Part shown: positions 26,701 to 33,836 of the stretch, one piece after another
Layout of the letters: each line of letters starts with the position of its first letter
Numbering within the stretch: position 1 is the stretch's first letter
Assembly (NCBI RefSeq): GCF_001010805.1
Contig: NZ_CP011477.1
Span: 3,280,501-3,344,500, forward strand
DNA from: Spongiibacter sp. IMCC21906
GTDB taxonomy: Bacteria > Pseudomonadota > Gammaproteobacteria > Pseudomonadales > Spongiibacteraceae
Length of the DNA stretch: 64,000 nucleotides
Direction of reading: 5' to 3'
Made by a program: the position numbers and the translations under genes
The notes under the pieces: model-generated
Databases searched by the model: none
The model's input: only the letters and a program-made list of their open reading frames with translations
Told to the model about the DNA's origin: nothing

Positions 26701-28081
26701 TGTACCTTTCGCCAGCGGCCGCTTAGAAGCAGTAATCAACCCGGTGTTTTTAAACGCGGGCTCTGTTACAAATGATTCTGCACGACGTTTCTTCCGATCG
26801 GCCGTCACCAATGCTGGCACCCAAGCGTTAGCAGAAAAATTGAACGGTGCAAGCCAGATCATTGACGACATAGATAATAGCGCTCAAGAACTCGCCCAAG
26901 CGACAGCTTCTTTAGAGGCGGTACAAAACTCAGCAAACCCAAGCGCCTCAGAAATTGCGGCAGTAGAGGCGCGAGTACAAACTGCGCAGCGCAACTTCAG
27001 CTTAGCGACTAGCCGAAATCCCTTATTTGAATCAGGAATAGATCTGGATACGCTCACAGTCAGTCAGCGTAAGTTTGTAGACGATTTTCTCCTTGAAAAC
27101 TTTGGTGACAACGATTTCTCGCTGGTATCTACAGATGTTGCTACATACCAGAGCCGCAGCACCGCCGTTCGCAACCTAATATCACAACTCACAACAAGAC
27201 TGGGATCGTATAATCGCGCTATCCCCCTAGGCAGCCAGGACGAGTCAGGCTTAGGTGTTGAAATAAATTATCAACGAGATAGCGTCCATCTTGATATTGG
27301 AAGCACGCCATTTGGGTTTGAAATGACAAATTTAGTCGGTGGCATCTCGTTGGCGCCAAAAATCAGCAACAATACCGAGCTTCGTCTCATCGCCCAGCGA
27401 CGTGCAGTCACAGATAGCCTCCTATCCTATGCGGGAGTAGAAGACCCGGTGACCGGTGACCGCTGGGGAGCGGTAACGCGCAGCGGCTTCACATTAGGGT
27501 TTGCCTTTGACAACGAAGATCTTGGCTTTTACGGAGATGCAGGGGCGTATTACTACGATGGCAACCACGTAAAAAGTAACCAGGCAATGCAGGTAAATAT
27601 GGGGGCTTACCTCCGACCGGTCAACAAGAACCAACGCGTCCTGCAAACGGGGGTAAACATCGGCTACTCGAGCTTTTCTGAAAACTTGAGTAAGTTTACT
27701 TATGGTCATGGCGGATACTTCAGCCCACAGAGTTATGTCAGTTTGGCCTTTCCACTCAGCTATTCGGAGCAATATAAAAAACTTTATTGGCGTGCCGGAG
27801 GTGCACTAGGGTTTCAGAGTTATAGCTCTGATAGTGCTGCCTACTTCCCCACCCTGGCTAATGATCAACGCTGGCTGGATATACTGGCAGACACTGGCAC
27901 CATACTCGAATCACGCTATGCATCAGAAAGCAAAAGCGGTTTTGGGTTGAATTTAGGATTGGATATTCGGTACGCGTTATCAGAGGCGCTAACTATTGGC
28001 ACAAGGGTTTCGTACGACACCTTTGGTGATTATTCTGAAACCTCCATGGCAATCAATGTCTTGTATAACACGGACCCTTAA
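23723..28081 (+). CDS. bcsC: Cellulose synthase subunit BcsC (TPR and outer-membrane barrel)
   Basis: 1452 residues, longer than E. coli BcsC (1157) and Komagataeibacter BcsC (about 1325). A signal peptide (hydrophobic 17-32, ending near VEAAP) is followed by a long TPR superhelix to about residue 830, then a linker including an Ala/Gln-rich coiled segment near 1040-1100. The C-terminal porin-like barrel (about 1170-1452) shows alternating aromatic strands and ends in a short hydrophobic motif. It should span the periplasm and export the glucan through the outer membrane. The ATG overlaps the bcsAB stop (ATGA), so they are coupled. Confidence 0.94.
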   Translation: MKNVQFQKSRYLKVLAKSTLLALLLPVTALVEAAPYEALLEQAKFWMQSGRSDLAEDSLRRILASDADNTEALLQMALIELNRGNVETAKEWGQKLESTAPDSNQWQTLQNRLRRDALDNSVLARARASAARGETEKSIELYRALFKGDAPPEDLALEYYQTLAGIDASWAEARRELERLAKRFPENYAIAAGLAEILTYRSQTRREGAARLEELWNAKQNNKVLKAWRTSLLWLPATSANAALMKAYLDKFPEDRELSEHLASYQKDTGQARADGYAALNKGRLREAKSAFTTALQNDPNDIDAQVGLGLLQLRSGQFRAADRSLSQAMLRAPKSAEKWREARDSARFYAKLEDARKLYKSGNLPKAYQSVQPLSEVGGRLGTDAQLLEAEILLGLNRPEDAELIYRHQLVLNASSVDARSGLVRSLIARKKFSEADREYARLPKPEQQKLAYLRTQRANALREHGLALIRKGQTAAAEVMLRDAMIAAPDDPWIRLELARLYDDKGQSERAIALVEPTPARSSIDDFTVAALIAEKQQRWDDVSALISQIAKSKRQANHEALLERASRNKRIVSLQQILRTGDPIRIEMALDDIYRNPPSTSAEVGRVAAMLQDEGERSLALALVRRDLDQGLKAAATDYLNHVLVFRKTENDDEARRLLGFLERHAAKDEIASKSLIRARKDMLLAEVTNMIEQKQFAQAYDILVAELERAPNDSPILLALADLYKRGAYYDFSRQVYEHVYAQGGENANLALLGLTENALAADDPDSAEDYLQKAAPLTSPQWLILAARTAEAQGDKRQALVFVEQARMAVAGNTEGAQMYRLGENPFRGGRSGLRKQDNSSRWVQLTTHKTSDEFAESSAWLPSRSITGGTWQPDINDQQYIRHAFDEKSAKTVASTENSASPYDDNMPLQWSARYWRDRGQEHINTASINEADVARRREVTNIEEYRSKLKKDLSPRLRGDIAMRFRDGEEGLSELAEISGDLAFSGVPFASGRLEAVINPVFLNAGSVTNDSARRFFRSAVTNAGTQALAEKLNGASQIIDDIDNSAQELAQATASLEAVQNSANPSASEIAAVEARVQTAQRNFSLATSRNPLFESGIDLDTLTVSQRKFVDDFLLENFGDNDFSLVSTDVATYQSRSTAVRNLISQLTTRLGSYNRAIPLGSQDESGLGVEINYQRDSVHLDIGSTPFGFEMTNLVGGISLAPKISNNTELRLIAQRRAVTDSLLSYAGVEDPVTGDRWGAVTRSGFTLGFAFDNEDLGFYGDAGAYYYDGNHVKSNQAMQVNMGAYLRPVNKNQRVLQTGVNIGYSSFSENLSKFTYGHGGYFSPQSYVSLAFPLSYSEQYKKLYWRAGGALGFQSYSSDSAAYFPTLANDQRWLDILADTGTILESRYASESKSGFGLNLGLDIRYALSEALTIGTRVSYDTFGDYSETSMAINVLYNTDP

Positions 28082-28085
28082 TGAA

Positions 28086-28559
28086 ATGGATTTAAATAAA
28101 CTAAGTTATGAGCGTAATCAGCGCTACTACCGGGAACGGCACTGCAGCGGCCAATGGCGCGATTTTCTTTGTGTATTGCTCGATGAGTTACAAGACAATA
28201 TGGGAAGGAGTGACACAGCTGATTTTTTTAACGCCATTGGTCAAAAACTCGCTACCCGTTTTTCTCTGGCTGAACAAGACACCGTAGAAGAACTTGAAGA
28301 GCGCCTGAATAGTTTATGGTTAAAGTTAGACTGGGGCTGGTGCCAGCTGATCGCCCAACCTAACTCTATCACCATTATCCATGGAGCCTGGCCAAATCCG
28401 GACGAAGGGAAAGAGACTCTTTGGCCCATTGTTTTTTCGTCGGTATTACAAGGTTTTTATAGTAAATCTCTTTCCATACAGGGCGGTGATGCTAGTGTAA
28501 AAATTGAGATTAAATCCAGCACTTTGGGCATGCCGATAGAGCTAATTTATGGCGCTTAG
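28086..28559 (+). CDS. bcsD: Cellulose synthase subunit D
   Basis: 157 residues from ATG 28086, the same length as Komagataeibacter AcsD (156). Shared features are the DTVEELEERLNSLWLKLDWG block (compare the DKLQIELN and IGWG of AcsD), a Trp-Gly beta start, an IxIxH strand and the WPIVFSSVLQGFYSK segment matching the LAPVLEGLYGRW region. BcsD forms octameric rings that help align glucan chains into crystalline ribbons. It starts 4 bp after bcsC and overlaps bcsZ by 11 bases. A longer in-frame reading from 27996 lies inside bcsC and is unlikely. Confidence 0.85.
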   Translation: MDLNKLSYERNQRYYRERHCSGQWRDFLCVLLDELQDNMGRSDTADFFNAIGQKLATRFSLAEQDTVEELEERLNSLWLKLDWGWCQLIAQPNSITIIHGAWPNPDEGKETLWPIVFSSVLQGFYSKSLSIQGGDASVKIEIKSSTLGMPIELIYGA

Positions 28560-29616
28560 TTTTCGTGTTTTTATCTTGCTGCTGAGTCTGTCAGCCAAAT
28601 CGTATGGCTTTAATTTACACGCCTCGCAAGATATTAGCTGGCAGACTTACGTTCATAATTTTGTTACTCCGAGCGGACGAGTCATTGATACCGGAAATAA
28701 CAATATCAGCCACACCGAGGGGCAAGGCTGGGCAATGCTGATGGCCGTGGCATTTAATGACAAACTGCAGTTTGAAAAAATTTGGCAATGGACAAACGCC
28801 CACCTTCGCCGCCCCGAAGATAATTTGTTCTCCTGGCGTTACCAAGCGGATGCCGACCCTTCTATAGCGGACCGCAACAATGCCAGTGACGGCGATATTC
28901 TTATCGCGTGGGCACTTAGTTTGGCGGCAAGTCGATGGGATTGCCGAGAGTATCGGGAGCAGTCTGCAGTACTGCGGCAAGCTATTGGCAGCAAACTGGT
29001 TATGCAGTTCGGTGGCTATACCGTGCTATTACCAGCTGACGACGGATTCGAACATGATGGGTATATCAATATTAACTTGTCTTACATTGTTGTTCCGGCT
29101 TTACAACATTTTGCTGAGCTGGAACCAAGTGGCGCGTGGCAGGCAATAATAGATGATGCCCAAGTGCTTTTTAACAAGGGTCGTTTTGGTCGGCAGCAAT
29201 TACCTGCCGACTGGCTGCAATTATATGAAGACGGTCATTTAAGCGTTGCCGATAAATGGCCAGCCCGCTTCGGTTATGAAGCAATAAGAATCCCGCTCTA
29301 TTTTCTCTGGGGCGGTTTATCTCAGTCTGAAGGACTTCAATCAATAGCAGATTTTTGGTCAGAATCCGCTACCCCCCCCGCCTGGATCGCTTTAGGCAGT
29401 GAAGAACGTGCGGAATATGGCCTATCGAAAGGCGGAATGGCCGTACGTTATTTACTACTAGGAGAGCATCACCGAATAACAGAATTAAATATAGAACATG
29501 AAAAGTATTACAGCGCCTCTTTGCTGCTTCTTTCTAGGCTGGCAGCGGATAAACAATTTACTGAAAAGGTAATGATTACTGTACCTCAACACAGAGTTAC
29601 GATACCTCCCCGATAA
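28549..29616 (+). CDS. bcsZ: Periplasmic endo-beta-1,4-glucanase BcsZ (GH8)
   Basis: 355 residues with a signal peptide (1-20). The GH8 catalytic acid is E57 in SHTEGQGWAMLMAV, equivalent to E55 of E. coli BcsZ, and NNASDGDILIAWAL (110-123) supplies the conserved acidic residues. It trims or releases nascent glucan in the periplasm and is a standard member of bcs operons. It overlaps bcsD and is the last gene of the operon. Confidence 0.94.
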   Translation: MALSFRVFILLLSLSAKSYGFNLHASQDISWQTYVHNFVTPSGRVIDTGNNNISHTEGQGWAMLMAVAFNDKLQFEKIWQWTNAHLRRPEDNLFSWRYQADADPSIADRNNASDGDILIAWALSLAASRWDCREYREQSAVLRQAIGSKLVMQFGGYTVLLPADDGFEHDGYININLSYIVVPALQHFAELEPSGAWQAIIDDAQVLFNKGRFGRQQLPADWLQLYEDGHLSVADKWPARFGYEAIRIPLYFLWGGLSQSEGLQSIADFWSESATPPAWIALGSEERAEYGLSKGGMAVRYLLLGEHHRITELNIEHEKYYSASLLLLSRLAADKQFTEKVMITVPQHRVTIPPR

Positions 29617-29769
29617 AACATTACAATGCCAGCAGGTTCCCCATCATTCCGTCAGTTATAACACAAAGCGGTCAATGTCAATAAGATTTTCATCAACACC
29701 CTCTTCCTTGCAGGCAGCATTGCATAATTCACAATACTAACTACGCTAATATATTGCACTTTTGGTAGC

Positions 29770-29789
29770 CATATCATATAAATGATATG
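29770..29789. promoter_or_regulatory. 20-bp palindrome upstream of the lipoprotein cluster
   Basis: CATATCAT and ATGATATG are perfect inverted arms around ATAA, about 80 bp before the first lipoprotein gene and inside an AT-rich 250-bp gap. Its size and position fit a dimeric repressor site; no T-run follows. Confidence 0.4.
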
Positions 29790-29871
29790 ACGGAGAATAC
29801 CGTTAGCTGCAATATCTGCAGCACCTTAAAAAAATACCTTCAAACCTAGATTGATAAAACCCGGAGTAGTT

Positions 29872-30426
29872 ATGACTTTCAAAACAAGCCGACGAGCGGT
29901 CAAAGCCGCCCTCGCCGTATTTTTTATTTCTCTTATAACCGCCTGTGCCAGCACCCCCCAAGCCACACCCGCCCAGTTACAAGCCTTCGCCCCGACTCCA
30001 ATCCCTGACAATTCCGGTGAGTATTTATCTCCTTATACATCTGATGCAGTCGTCGCCGAATGGGTTGATAAAGCCATAAATGCTAAGGCAGGTTCTGCTG
30101 TAGGTGGTGCTGTTGGTGCTTACGCAGGTCAAAAAGCACTAGAACAAGTGCCATTTGTAGGCAGTTTTCTTGGCAAAAAACTTGGTCAATCTGCCGGCCG
30201 AGCAATTGCAATTAAATCCTCAGGCGGCATGGATTACATTAAATCAACATCAGATCTATCATTCGACTCCGCAAAAGACCTGTCAGTTTACCTATACGCT
30301 AACTACAGTACTAACGAGCATTATCCCGAGGTACTGGATGCCACAATGGCAATTTATCCAGAGCTAAAAGAAAGCTACTACCAGCATATTATGCAAGCAA
30401 GCAGGGAAGCCGCCGCAATTCAATAA
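29872..30426 (+). CDS. Putative outer-membrane lipoprotein with glycine-zipper segment
   Basis: 184 residues from ATG 29872 (CGGAG site upstream). A lipoprotein signal ends in LITAC, acylated Cys at 25. Residues near 73-120 form a glycine/alanine zipper (GSAVGGAVGAYAGQKAL, then LGKKLGQSAGRA), a pattern that inserts into or packs against membranes. The rest is predicted helical. I do not recognise a named family. It opens a run of five exported proteins on one strand, with the LpoB-like gene 61 bp downstream. Confidence 0.75.
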   Translation: MTFKTSRRAVKAALAVFFISLITACASTPQATPAQLQAFAPTPIPDNSGEYLSPYTSDAVVAEWVDKAINAKAGSAVGGAVGAYAGQKALEQVPFVGSFLGKKLGQSAGRAIAIKSSGGMDYIKSTSDLSFDSAKDLSVYLYANYSTNEHYPEVLDATMAIYPELKESYYQHIMQASREAAAIQ

Positions 30427-30487
30427 TATTTATACGCTGCAATACCATAAGACATACTGCAGCGGTTCTTAAGGAAAAGGAGCAAAT

Positions 30488-31141
30488 ATGACTTCAAGGT
30501 TTGCAGGCCGCGCTTCGGCCATATTAATTGCACTAGCAAGCTCATTTTTTGTAGGTTGCGCTAACAATTCCGTCGACTATGACAACAGTAAAGGAAAGCC
30601 CTCAGTCTATCAGGACACCAATCAGGCTGGCCCTGTACAAGGCGTAGGAATCGAATCCCAAGATATTAATGCAATGGCCGACCAAATGGTGCGAGACATT
30701 ATGTCCAGCGGATTGTTCTCAGGACGTGCTACTCCACCAAGGGTGGTCATAGACAATGAGTACTTCAAGAATGAAAGCAGCTCTATTGTTAATACCAAAA
30801 GAATCACCTTGCGTTTACGGGCACTGCTCAACCGGGCCGCTAGAGGGAAAATCATCTTTATCGGCCGCCAAGACAGTGTAGCCATGGTAGAAAAAGAGCG
30901 TGAACTTAAACGCTCTGGAATGGTTGATTCAGGAAGCATCCGCAGTACAAAAGCCACAGCTGGCGCAGATTATCGCTTAATGGGAACAATTACATCCGGC
31001 GACATCTCTAACAGCTCACAAATGGCGGTAAGAGAAACTGAAATCTTTTTTCAGATGTATGATTTGGAGTATAACTCGATTGTGTGGGAAAACTTCTACG
31101 ATATGAAGAAGGCCGCTCAAGACGACATCATGTACCGCTAG
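30488..31141 (+). CDS. LpoB-like lipoprotein (penicillin-binding protein activator family)
   Basis: 217 residues; lipoprotein signal ending FFVGC (Cys24) and an AAGGAG site before ATG 30488. A disordered N-terminal linker is followed by the LpoB/CsgG-like alpha-beta domain with PPRVVIDNEYFKNESSSIV, RITLRLRALL, FIGRQDSVAMVEKERE and ADYRLMGTITSGD. In E. coli LpoB is an outer-membrane lipoprotein that reaches through the periplasm and activates PBP1b. Whether this copy does so or serves the neighbouring genes is unknown. It is followed by an intrinsic terminator. Confidence 0.82.
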   Translation: MTSRFAGRASAILIALASSFFVGCANNSVDYDNSKGKPSVYQDTNQAGPVQGVGIESQDINAMADQMVRDIMSSGLFSGRATPPRVVIDNEYFKNESSSIVNTKRITLRLRALLNRAARGKIIFIGRQDSVAMVEKERELKRSGMVDSGSIRSTKATAGADYRLMGTITSGDISNSSQMAVRETEIFFQMYDLEYNSIVWENFYDMKKAAQDDIMYR

Positions 31142-31177
31142 CCCTCAAGCTTAAACTTAAAGGCTATCGCGCTGTTT

Positions 31178-31213
31178 AAAAGACCCAAAGAGCTTCATCT
31201 ATGGGTCTTTTTT
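31178..31213 (+). terminator. Intrinsic terminator after the LpoB-like gene
   Basis: A ten-base stem (AAAAGACCCA with TGGGTCTTTT) and a run of T follow 37 bp after the stop. The loop of 14 bases is large, so termination may be partial and allow read-through into the next gene. Confidence 0.75.
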
Positions 31214-31242
31214 ATCGCTCACAAATCAACAGGAATACCATC

Positions 31243-32451
31243 ATGACAAAAGCCAAAATAACAAGTGCTGCAATTGGCTTACTGGTAACGGCCTGCGCCA
31301 CCGGCCCGACAGTATATGAAAAAGCCTCACTTTCTGATGCTGACCGCGCACAAATCTCTACTCTCCCACTTCCGTATCAATCCGCTTACACAAAGCTCTT
31401 ACAGGAAGGAAACCGCAACGAAGTCCTCAATCGCATGGAAATTGGCGCTAAGGCCTTTAAAGCCGGCGATTTCATATTGGCCAAGCGTGAACTTACTGCC
31501 GCCAGAAACACAATTGAACGCATCTATGCCGATGATGAAGATGCATTGAAAGCCCGAAGCCTCTGGTATGAGGAAGGCCGCAAGAACTTCAAGGGCGAAC
31601 CTTACGAACGTTCAATGGTGTATTTTTACCTCGGCCTGATTTACATCACTGAAGGCGACTACGGCAATGCGCACGCCAGTTTTAAAAATGGCCTAATGCA
31701 AGATGCCTTTGCCGAAGAAGAACAAAACCGCAGTGACTTTGCCAGCATGTACTACTTGGCTTGGTGGAGTGCTCAAAGAATGGGCTCCGAAACACTCATC
31801 CGCGATTATAAATATGACGAAGCGTTCAAAGCACTTCGCCCCGATATTGCCGCACCCAACCTTGATAACAAGCTACTTGTTATTGCCGAAACGGGCACGG
31901 CACCCAGGAAACTGGCCGACGGCGTAGGCCATTACGCCTTAGTATACCGTCGAGGTAAAAATTTCACTGAGGAGTCAGTCAATATCCGCTATGACGGTAA
32001 TGATGCAAAGCTGGACTTGCTAGATAGTGTCTATTTTCAAGCAGCTACTCGTGGCGGTCGGGCTGTAGACAAAATTATTGAAGGCAAAGCCTCTTTCAAG
32101 CAAAAAACCGAGAATATAGGTTCAACGCTTACCGACATCGGCATGAGCGATACAGCGCACTTTCTAGCCTACGGTCAAAGTGGCGGAATGGAAACACTGG
32201 GAGCATTGACACTAGTAGGCGTTGCTGCGATGTCATTATCGGCGAACACCAAGGCTCGTGCCGACACTCGATATTGGAAGCACCTACCTGACAGTATTCA
32301 TGTGGGCAGCTTCAAAAACACCGGTACTGACACCAACATTCAAGCCACATTCCTAGACAAAGCAGGTAATGAGGTCACTACTGTCAAGCCCAAAATAAAT
32401 GTTCAGACTAACCCTGATGGCATTAAATTAGCCTTTATCAGTGCGCGATAA
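31243..32451 (+). CDS. TPR-containing lipoprotein of the COG3014 type
   Basis: 402 residues from ATG 31243 (AGGA site upstream). Lipoprotein signal with Cys18 (LLVTACATGP). Residues about 45-180 are TPR-like helices (AFKAGDFILAKRELTAARNT, YFYLGLIYITEGDYGNAHAS). The C-terminal half is beta-rich with a small hydrophobic Gly-rich stretch (GALTLVGVAAMSL). Proteins of this type are found beside lpoB and ycfL homologues in other gammaproteobacteria; their function is not established. The first ATG at 31201 lies inside the terminator hairpin and is rejected. Confidence 0.75.
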   Translation: MTKAKITSAAIGLLVTACATGPTVYEKASLSDADRAQISTLPLPYQSAYTKLLQEGNRNEVLNRMEIGAKAFKAGDFILAKRELTAARNTIERIYADDEDALKARSLWYEEGRKNFKGEPYERSMVYFYLGLIYITEGDYGNAHASFKNGLMQDAFAEEEQNRSDFASMYYLAWWSAQRMGSETLIRDYKYDEAFKALRPDIAAPNLDNKLLVIAETGTAPRKLADGVGHYALVYRRGKNFTEESVNIRYDGNDAKLDLLDSVYFQAATRGGRAVDKIIEGKASFKQKTENIGSTLTDIGMSDTAHFLAYGQSGGMETLGALTLVGVAAMSLSANTKARADTRYWKHLPDSIHVGSFKNTGTDTNIQATFLDKAGNEVTTVKPKINVQTNPDGIKLAFISAR

Positions 32452-32487
32452 AACTTAACTCGCGGTACTTTGAAACGGAGATTTCAC

Positions 32488-32934
32488 ATGAATTATATGA
32501 AAAAACTAAGTATTTGCATTCTTTCAGTGCTAGCAAGTGGAACTGGCATCGCCTCAGAACCGGTACAACGAACCAATGAAGTACAAATGAACGAAGTGGT
32601 ATTTGTTGATCATGACTTGAACAGAACCTACGAGAAATCTTTCTTTGGAATGAAATCCACTAAACAAATCATCAAAGTATCGGTGAACTCCAAAGGCATA
32701 CGCACAACGCCAGGCGGCACGGCAGAAGCCTGGGTGGTCTTCCGCAACCATACGGACTACCCATTACAGATTCAGGCGCAAACTATGTTCTTTGATTCTG
32801 ACATGGCTCCGATGCAACCTGACCCTATGTGGAAGCGTGTATTTCTTCCTGCCAACTCCCTAGGGACCTACAAAGAGCAATCATACGATGGGAATATTAG
32901 TTATTACCGGATAGAAGTGAAGGAGGCTAAATAA
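32488..32934 (+). CDS. YcfL-like (DUF1425) periplasmic protein
   Basis: 148 residues from ATG 32488 with GGAG seven bases upstream. A signal peptide of about 25 residues ends near GIAS, with no lipobox Cys, unlike E. coli YcfL which is a lipoprotein. The domain contains AWVVFRNHTDYPLQIQAQTM and FFDSDMAP, typical of DUF1425, an immunoglobulin-like beta sandwich. In E. coli ycfL lies directly before lpoB; here they are separated by the TPR lipoprotein gene. The stop overlaps the next start (TAATG). Confidence 0.8.
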   Translation: MNYMKKLSICILSVLASGTGIASEPVQRTNEVQMNEVVFVDHDLNRTYEKSFFGMKSTKQIIKVSVNSKGIRTTPGGTAEAWVVFRNHTDYPLQIQAQTMFFDSDMAPMQPDPMWKRVFLPANSLGTYKEQSYDGNISYYRIEVKEAK

Positions 32935-33791
32935 TGAGACTCGCGACCCTTGCGATTACAAGCCTACTGCTTTCCTCCCAAACCTACAGCTTTGAAGATA
33001 CTTCCCCTATGCCTATGATGGCAGAACCCCAGCAGGAAGATTCAGTAGACAATGAAGCCAGCAACCAAGAAATAGTGCGCAGTTTCAGCACCATATACAA
33101 AAAGAAAGGTAAACCGCGCTTAGCAGTTTTCTGGAATCGTAAATTTGACGACCAACTAAGCCAATGGGAACAAGTTGCCAGAGGCAGCGTATCCATGCAG
33201 GCCAGTTTAGAGACCGAAGGCCACTTACCCTCCTCTGAATCCGAAAAAGATGCTAATGGTAAAGCCCGCGCTAAAGCATTAGGCTCTGCCTATATTGAGC
33301 GTAAAAACCCGGCGCAGTACCGTCATGGCCTAGGTGAAACTTCCGACTTTGAATTCGGCTCCGGCTTTGTTCAAAGAATGAGCTCAGCAGGCACTAAAAT
33401 TATTGACCGTTCGACAATTATGCGGTTAATGCAATCCAATAAGCAGGATACAGCTGGCGCTGAAGTTATCACTGATCGCCAAGTCGTCGAAACTGATGCA
33501 TTAAAAGGCTACGCTGACTATATCGCTGAATTGGTGTTTACCCGTAATTCAAGTGCCCCTGTTGGAATGAGCTTTTTAGTCACTGTTAAAGATATAAATA
33601 CAGGTGAAATTGTCACCATGTTCAAAAGTGATGGCGAGCCTCCCACAGTCCAGCAAAAAGCCAAGCTACAGGTAACTGACCACGGTTACGATTACGTCGA
33701 CGATAACAATTCCGATATTAATCCTACCGATGTTGGCGGACAAATCGCACTTGAGATGATGTCAGCATTAACCCAAGTATGGATTAATTAA
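32934..33791 (+). CDS. Exported protein, possibly CsgG/LpoB-fold, unknown function
   Basis: 285 residues, signal peptide to about residue 20 (SLLLSSQTYS), ATG overlapping the ycfL-like stop with GGAGG seven bases before. After a polar, acidic linker comes KGKPRLAVFWNRKFDDQLSQW, resembling the first strand of CsgG/LpoB-type domains, then a mid-section (STIMRLMQSNK) and AELVFTRNSSAPVGMSFLVT with VKDINTGEIVTMFKSDG, like the later strands of that fold. This makes it a second, divergent LpoB/CsgG-like member of the cluster. The similarity is judged by eye. Confidence 0.65.
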   Translation: MRLATLAITSLLLSSQTYSFEDTSPMPMMAEPQQEDSVDNEASNQEIVRSFSTIYKKKGKPRLAVFWNRKFDDQLSQWEQVARGSVSMQASLETEGHLPSSESEKDANGKARAKALGSAYIERKNPAQYRHGLGETSDFEFGSGFVQRMSSAGTKIIDRSTIMRLMQSNKQDTAGAEVITDRQVVETDALKGYADYIAELVFTRNSSAPVGMSFLVTVKDINTGEIVTMFKSDGEPPTVQQKAKLQVTDHGYDYVDDNNSDINPTDVGGQIALEMMSALTQVWIN

Positions 33792-33796
33792 AACTA

Positions 33797-33836
33797 AAAA
33801 CACAAATTGACGCCACCGCGGGTCAATTTGTGTTTT
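33797..33836. terminator. Bidirectional intrinsic terminator
   Basis: A perfect 15-bp stem (AAAACACAAATTGAC and its complement) with a 10-base loop and A/T runs on both sides lies between the convergent lipoprotein cluster and S41-like gene. It serves both strands and overlaps the last two bases of the latter. Confidence 0.9.
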
